A stretch of DNA of 64,000 nt from contig OY294044.1 in NCBI GenBank assembly GCA_958510825.1, forward strand, positions 46,092,626 to 46,156,625, read 5' to 3'. The notes below the pieces were generated by a model, which was given only the letters and a program-made list of their open reading frames with translations, ran no database searches and was not told where the DNA came from. The stretch is from Brachypterus glaber. Its lineage: Eukaryota > Arthropoda > Insecta > Coleoptera > Kateretidae. Made by a program: the position numbers and the translations under genes. Position 1 is the stretch's first letter, and each line of letters opens with the position of its first letter. Positions 59,871 through 64,000 of the stretch are shown one piece after another.

Positions 59871-60689
59871 CCATTTAGTGTACAAAATAGATATTTAGCT
59901 ATGTATTTAATACGGTTTGGAAAAAATCTGCAAAATGTGTGTAACTTGTACAATTATAATTTTAGCTAATAAATTTGGCTTTTTCAAGAAAAAGTAAAAC
60001 ATTTAGCCAAGTATTGAGTATGAAAAAATTGTCCAAAAATTTCGAAAAAAAAAAATAAAAAAAAATAATTTTTTCAAAAAAAAAAAAACATTTTTTCGAA
60101 AAAAAAAATTCAAAAAAAATCGGGGGGATTATTAAAAAAAACAATAGGGATCATTCCCTGATAGAACCTGATTTTTCCTGAAAATTTTGAGTCGATCGGA
60201 TTATTCGTTCTTGAGTTATCTTGTCCACAAAAAAGTGACATGGCATGGACAGACGGGCGGATGAACAGACGCTTACGGGCTGTGAATAGTATAATAATGT
60301 AATTTCCCAATAAATTTATCCACCACAAAGAATATCTGTAAAAGTCTATGTAAAAAGTATTTTTTTTTAGTTGTTTTTTAACACAAAAATTTAAATTAAA
60401 GGGGTTCTGGGGTCTTCTGGGGTCTGATCTTTACATCATTTTTATCCTTACTTAGTTCACTATATTGTAGTAATAACAAATGTGCGGGACTTTAACGAAA
60501 AACATTTTAATGTCGGAAAATTAAAAAAAATTCGATTAAACAAAAAATAGGAGATGTACATAATATTTTATTTTTTTATATAATACACTTTAATGTTGTT
60601 ATTATTACGCAATTAATAGGAAAAGATTATTTTGTATGATAAGAAAAAAAAAAGACTACAAATTTTCGTAGGCATAATTTAGACATCTA
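59871..60689. other. Unassigned AT-rich stretch
   Basis: Long A/T runs. Part (60190-60290) resembles the TTGAGTTATC..GACAGACGG repeat. No gene seen. Confidence 0.35.
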
Positions 60690-61418
60690 CAGGGTGATCC
60701 ATAACTGGCATGCCAAAATTTAAGAGGTGATTCTAGATCCAAAAAATAAGTTCCTATAAAGGTTGGTCCGGAAATGAGCCCTAAGGGATCTAGGGCCCTT
60801 TAAAATTGTTATAAAAATAAGGTTTTTAATTAATAACTCGGGTACCGTTTAAGCTAGAGCGGCGAGCTTTTGCATTTATACTAGTATTAATAAGGGCAAT
60901 AAGTTTATGTTAATTTATTTTTTTAATTTATCCAGAGGCGTGCCCAGACGGACAAAATATATGAGGCTTAAAACATTTTTGCCCCAAACTTTTCTATGTG
61001 TATATTTTTTGGATTTGTTGTAAAAAATATAAATTTCTAGAGTAAAAATACATATAAAATATCATATAGTGTAACACTGTAGGAGCAACCGTTATCAAAA
61101 AAAAAAAATGCAATTAAGAGGAAGTAACATTTTGTGCCACCAAAAACGTTACTTTTTAAAAGGCTATTACTCCTTTAATATTAAATTTAGGTGTTTTGGT
61201 GTATAATACTTTTTTGCTCAGTTTTAAATGAAGAATCACCCTGCAGCATTAACACTTTATTGGTGCTTTTTTTTGTTCCCCATTCAATACGTCATGTTCG
61301 AAGGGCCGTAGCTCCCTTAGGGCTCATTTCCGGACCAACCTTTATAGAAACTTTTTTTCATATTTTTGGATGTAGAATCACCTCTTAAATTTCGGTACGC
61401 GAGTTCTGGAACAGGCTG
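60690..61418 (+). mobile_element. Element family A, copy 5
   Basis: TA then CAGGGTGATCCATAACTGGC on the left; the right arm (TAGAATCACCTCTTAAATTT) has a decayed end (ACAGGCTGTATA). No ORF. Confidence 0.75.
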
Positions 61419-61599
61419 TATATAAGCGCTAATTTTTCTGGCTAACCTTAATTATACATGAAAATTTTGCCTGCACTCAATGTATAATATGATTAAATAT
61501 AATAAAACCAAAGAGCTTAGCGGAGTAAGACGGGAAAAAGTGCCCTTGATCGAAAAAAAAGTAAAAGGGGCACAAAAGATGTATTTTGGCTTGAGTAAC

Positions 61600-62420
61600 A
61601 TCCCACCAAAATTTTAGCCCCCAACTACCCCTTAGGGGGTGGCAAAACGTTAATTTACCCCAGAATGTTTTATTTTTTTTCTCCAGTTCTATTTATCCGA
61701 TCGATTTGAAATTTGGTACAAGCAATAAGGGTGGTAAGTGCACTTTGTGAAAAATAAATTACGCCTATGCGATCAAGTTACCATTGGAAAAAAAATCATT
61801 ATTTTTTTCTTAATGACAAAGTGGGCCCTTTTTGGCCGAACACACCCGCCATTTTTTTATATTTTAAGCCTTAATATATTGTCTATAACATATTAAAAAT
61901 TCAATTTTTTTCGTTCAGTGTAACAGGTTCAAAATAAAATAAAACTGCACCACCCACACAGTTTTAATCATTTTAACACGTAAATATAAAAATAATCGTT
62001 TTTTTTTACATAATATGTATGCCTACGAGTATTTAACAATATTTAATAAATGTTCATCTAATATATTAATTTAAGACCAATTCTTCTATAATAGACATGG
62101 CGGATCCCGAAGGGCTATTGGAGGTGATTATCGTCTGGGAATCCTAAATTACCCCCAGAATGTTTTTTTTTTTCAGTTCTGTTTATCCGATCGATTTGAA
62201 ATTTGGTACAAGTAATAAGGATGATAAGGGCACTTTGTGAAAAAATAACGCGAATGCGATCAAGTTATCAGTGGAAAAAAAACATCATTTTTTTCTTAAT
62301 GACAAAATGGGCCCTTTTTGAACGAACACACTCGCCATTTTTTTACAATTTAAGGCTTAAAATACTGTTTAAACAATATTAAAAATTAATTTTTTTTTCG
62401 TTCAGTGTAATAGGTTAAAC
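61600..62420. repeat. Two-copy direct repeat, about 520-bp spacing
   Basis: 61660-61930 and 62150-62410 share TTATCCGATCGATTTGAAAT, GGGCACTTTGTGAAAAA-like, ATGCGATCAAGTTA and TTCGTTCAGTGTAA. Non-coding. AAAATAAAACTGCACCA at 61934 recurs at 63293. Confidence 0.7.
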
Positions 62421-62479
62421 AAGCCGTCTCGAATGAGCGAGAATACTTTCTCATAAAACATGTCAGGTCCAATTTCGAA

Positions 62480-63015
62480 TTTTTTTTTGGGGAGGGGGGC
62501 TGTTGAGAGGGAGTGGGATTTTTTTTATCTTTTAGGTGGTTTTAAAATATTCTTCTATCGTGAATACAAAAATAAGTTATGTCCAGAAACCATTTTTCAC
62601 ATTTTGAAGAGGGGGGGGGGGGGGTTCATGGAAAAAATGATAATAACATATTTTGTCTAATTTTATTTTACATTTTAGATGGTTTTTAAATTTTTCTTCT
62701 ATTGTGAATAATAAAAAAACTATGTTCAAAAACAATTTAATACATTTTGGGGGAGAGGGGGAGGGGCTGAAAAAATTAATTATTACACATTTTGTGTAAT
62801 TTAATTGTACCTTTTATGTGGTTTTAAAATTTTTCTCTTACTGTAAATAATAAAAAAGTTATGTCTAAAAACATTTTTTTTTACTTTTTGGGGGGGAGGG
62901 GGGTCGTTGGAAAAAAATGATAATAACATTTTTGGTGTAGTTTTATTTAAGGTTTTATGTGGTTTTTAAATTTTTCTTCTATTGTAAATATTAAAAAAAT
63001 TACGGCCGAAACAAA
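62480..63015. repeat. Tandem repeat with G-runs, about 140-bp unit
   Basis: Four units, each with a G-run (up to 13 G), then TTATGTGGTTTTAAA, TTTTCTTCTATTGTGAATA and AAAAGTTATGTC. G-runs at about 62492, 62610, 62750 and 62890. Confidence 0.75.
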
Positions 63016-63446
63016 AATTTAACCCCCCTTTTACCCCCCTTCCCCCCAACCGATTTTGCTCAAATACGAACTTGTCCAAGATAATATAAAAATACACCTG
63101 CATACCAAATTTCAAGTCGCTAACTCAAAGCGTTCTTAAGTTATCGTGGATCCAGACAGACAGACATAATTTTTTTTGTTGGTTATTTTGATTTTTCTCG
63201 GCGTTTCAGGAAAAAATAAGATGATTTAAGCAAAAAAAAAATTTTTGATTTTTTTTTGCATCACAATACTTTCTATTATGAGAAAGTAAAAAAATAAAAC
63301 TGCACCAGCCGCACATTTTAACACGTACAACGTACGTCGTACATATAAAAATAATCCTTAAAAGTATATATATTTTATTAAATAGTTATTTAAATTGTGG
63401 TGAATTCGGATATGCGATATAATTATTTAGGGTCAATTCGTCAATA
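63016..63446. other. Unassigned repeat-derived stretch
   Basis: Includes AAAGCGTTCTTAAGTTATCG and an ACAGACAGACA stretch of the CGATAACTC repeat type, and a repeated GCACCAGCC..TTTTAACACGTA segment. Confidence 0.4.
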
Positions 63447-64000
63447 ATAGACAGGGGCGGATCCCAAGGGGGGTTATTGGGTTATTGGAGGTAAGTTTGT
63501 GACGTCAAAAGAGTTAGTGCCCAACAAGATGACCAGAAACTAGAGGCTAAAGCCTCTAGATATCTTGGTTTCCTGGGTAACGAAAATTCGATTTGCAATC
63601 AAAACAATACAGTTGTGTCACTTAATAACAATATTGCAGAAAATATTATAGGCTTTTTTGCAAGATGCAAAATGCAAAGTGCGTTAAATGTGACAAGTGG
63701 GTAAGAAATATACCAGGAAAGCATAAAATTATAATCGATAATGAAGAAATAGTCCGACTTACCAATATTTTAGGAAAAACTGTTGAATTAAATAGCGTAC
63801 TATGTAACAACTGCCGAATTAATGTATATAAAAAAGTGCACGAGGAAATTATAGAGGAGGAGCCGCCACCATTTAAAGAGGAAACTTTTCAGCATAATGT
63901 GGTTGCTACTGCCAGACCTGAAGAAGAAATCGTAGAGTTACCTATACAGCGTTTGGTTTCTACACATGCGTACTGCTGTATATGTAAAGGTAAAAACGAT
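63447..64000 (+). mobile_element. Start of a DNA transposon (cut by window end)
   Basis: Begins near GGGGCGGATCCCAAGGGGG, a terminus style also seen at 62097 (GGCGGATCCCGAAGGGC), and leads after 200 bp into a long ORF. The other end is outside the window, so terminal repeats cannot be tested. Confidence 0.4.
63665..64000 (+). CDS. Cysteine-rich N-terminus of an unidentified, probably transposon-encoded protein
   Basis: ATG at 63665 opens 112 codons with no stop to the window end. Three short Cys clusters: CVKC near residue 6, CNNC near 56, and CCIC near 107. They are spaced like zinc ribbons and separated by an acidic linker (EEIIEEEPPPFKEE). The codon pattern is clearly coding compared with the surroundings. 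Insect transposon proteins with DDE domains often start with such zinc ribbons, but the catalytic part lies outside the window and I cannot name the family. It could also be a host gene or the next TRIM37-side neighbour. Confidence 0.5.
   Translation, partial: MQNAKCVKCDKWVRNIPGKHKIIIDNEEIVRLTNILGKTVELNSVLCNNCRINVYKKVHEEIIEEEPPPFKEETFQHNVVATARPEEEIVELPIQRLVSTHAYCCICKGKND

Noticed and set aside
59481..59953. Two ORFs with the same 39-residue peptide as a conserved gene pair
   Set aside because: Both come from the inverted arms of element J; the match reflects DNA symmetry.

Overview
The window looks like AT-rich, intron-bearing animal nuclear DNA, most probably from an insect (a beetle is plausible but not proven). 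The support is a Tret1-type sugar transporter, a TRIM37 orthologue split into small exons by large introns with standard GT..AG junctions, and a dense load of insect-style transposons. There are no bacterial operons, tRNA/rRNA genes or CRISPR arrays. Two host genes can be supported well. A third, minus-strand first exon is only tentative.

Layout. 333-2692 (+): complete two-exon MFS sugar (trehalose-type) transporter, 474 residues. 2.7-13.5 kb: intergenic DNA filled with terminal-inverted-repeat (TIR) elements, several with TA target duplications, a tRNA-derived SINE split by one of them, a GC-rich tandem repeat and a 72-bp hAT-type palindrome. 13562-15992: TTAA-flanked, piggyBac-like element carrying a 5'-truncated gene with a CXC cysteine domain. 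16.5-19.4 kb: a second TTAA-flanked TIR element inserted into one arm of a palindromic MITE, itself holding a decayed LINE. 19.8-28.0 kb (-): near-intact R1-like LINE (LINE-A) bounded on both sides by TATC/GATA microsatellite and broken only by a second, 5'-truncated LINE (LINE-B) with a 5-bp target duplication. 28.0-32.0 kb: an almost 3-kb uninterrupted (TATC)n array followed by two identical 91-bp LINE-A-like 3' stubs and further arrays. 33.8-57.3 kb (+): TRIM37, nine coding exons visible (594 codons, open at the 3' side), with introns full of TIR elements, a foldback element, LINE remnants and tandem duplications. 57.3-63.4 kb: a hAT-like composite and dispersed repeats, presumably within the next TRIM37 intron. 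63665-64000 (+): start of a cysteine-rich ORF, probably transposon-encoded, cut by the window end.

How it works together. The host genes are unrelated neighbours: a plasma-membrane sugar carrier and a RING/B-box/MATH ubiquitin ligase. The transposons dominate. The best candidate for something unusual is the LINE-A and GATA-array partnership: a retrotransposon embedded in, and perhaps targeting and helping to expand, a tetranucleotide microsatellite. The second is the TTAA/CCC element that carries a CXC-domain gene in place of a recognisable transposase. All family names rest on motif reading by eye; no database search was possible.
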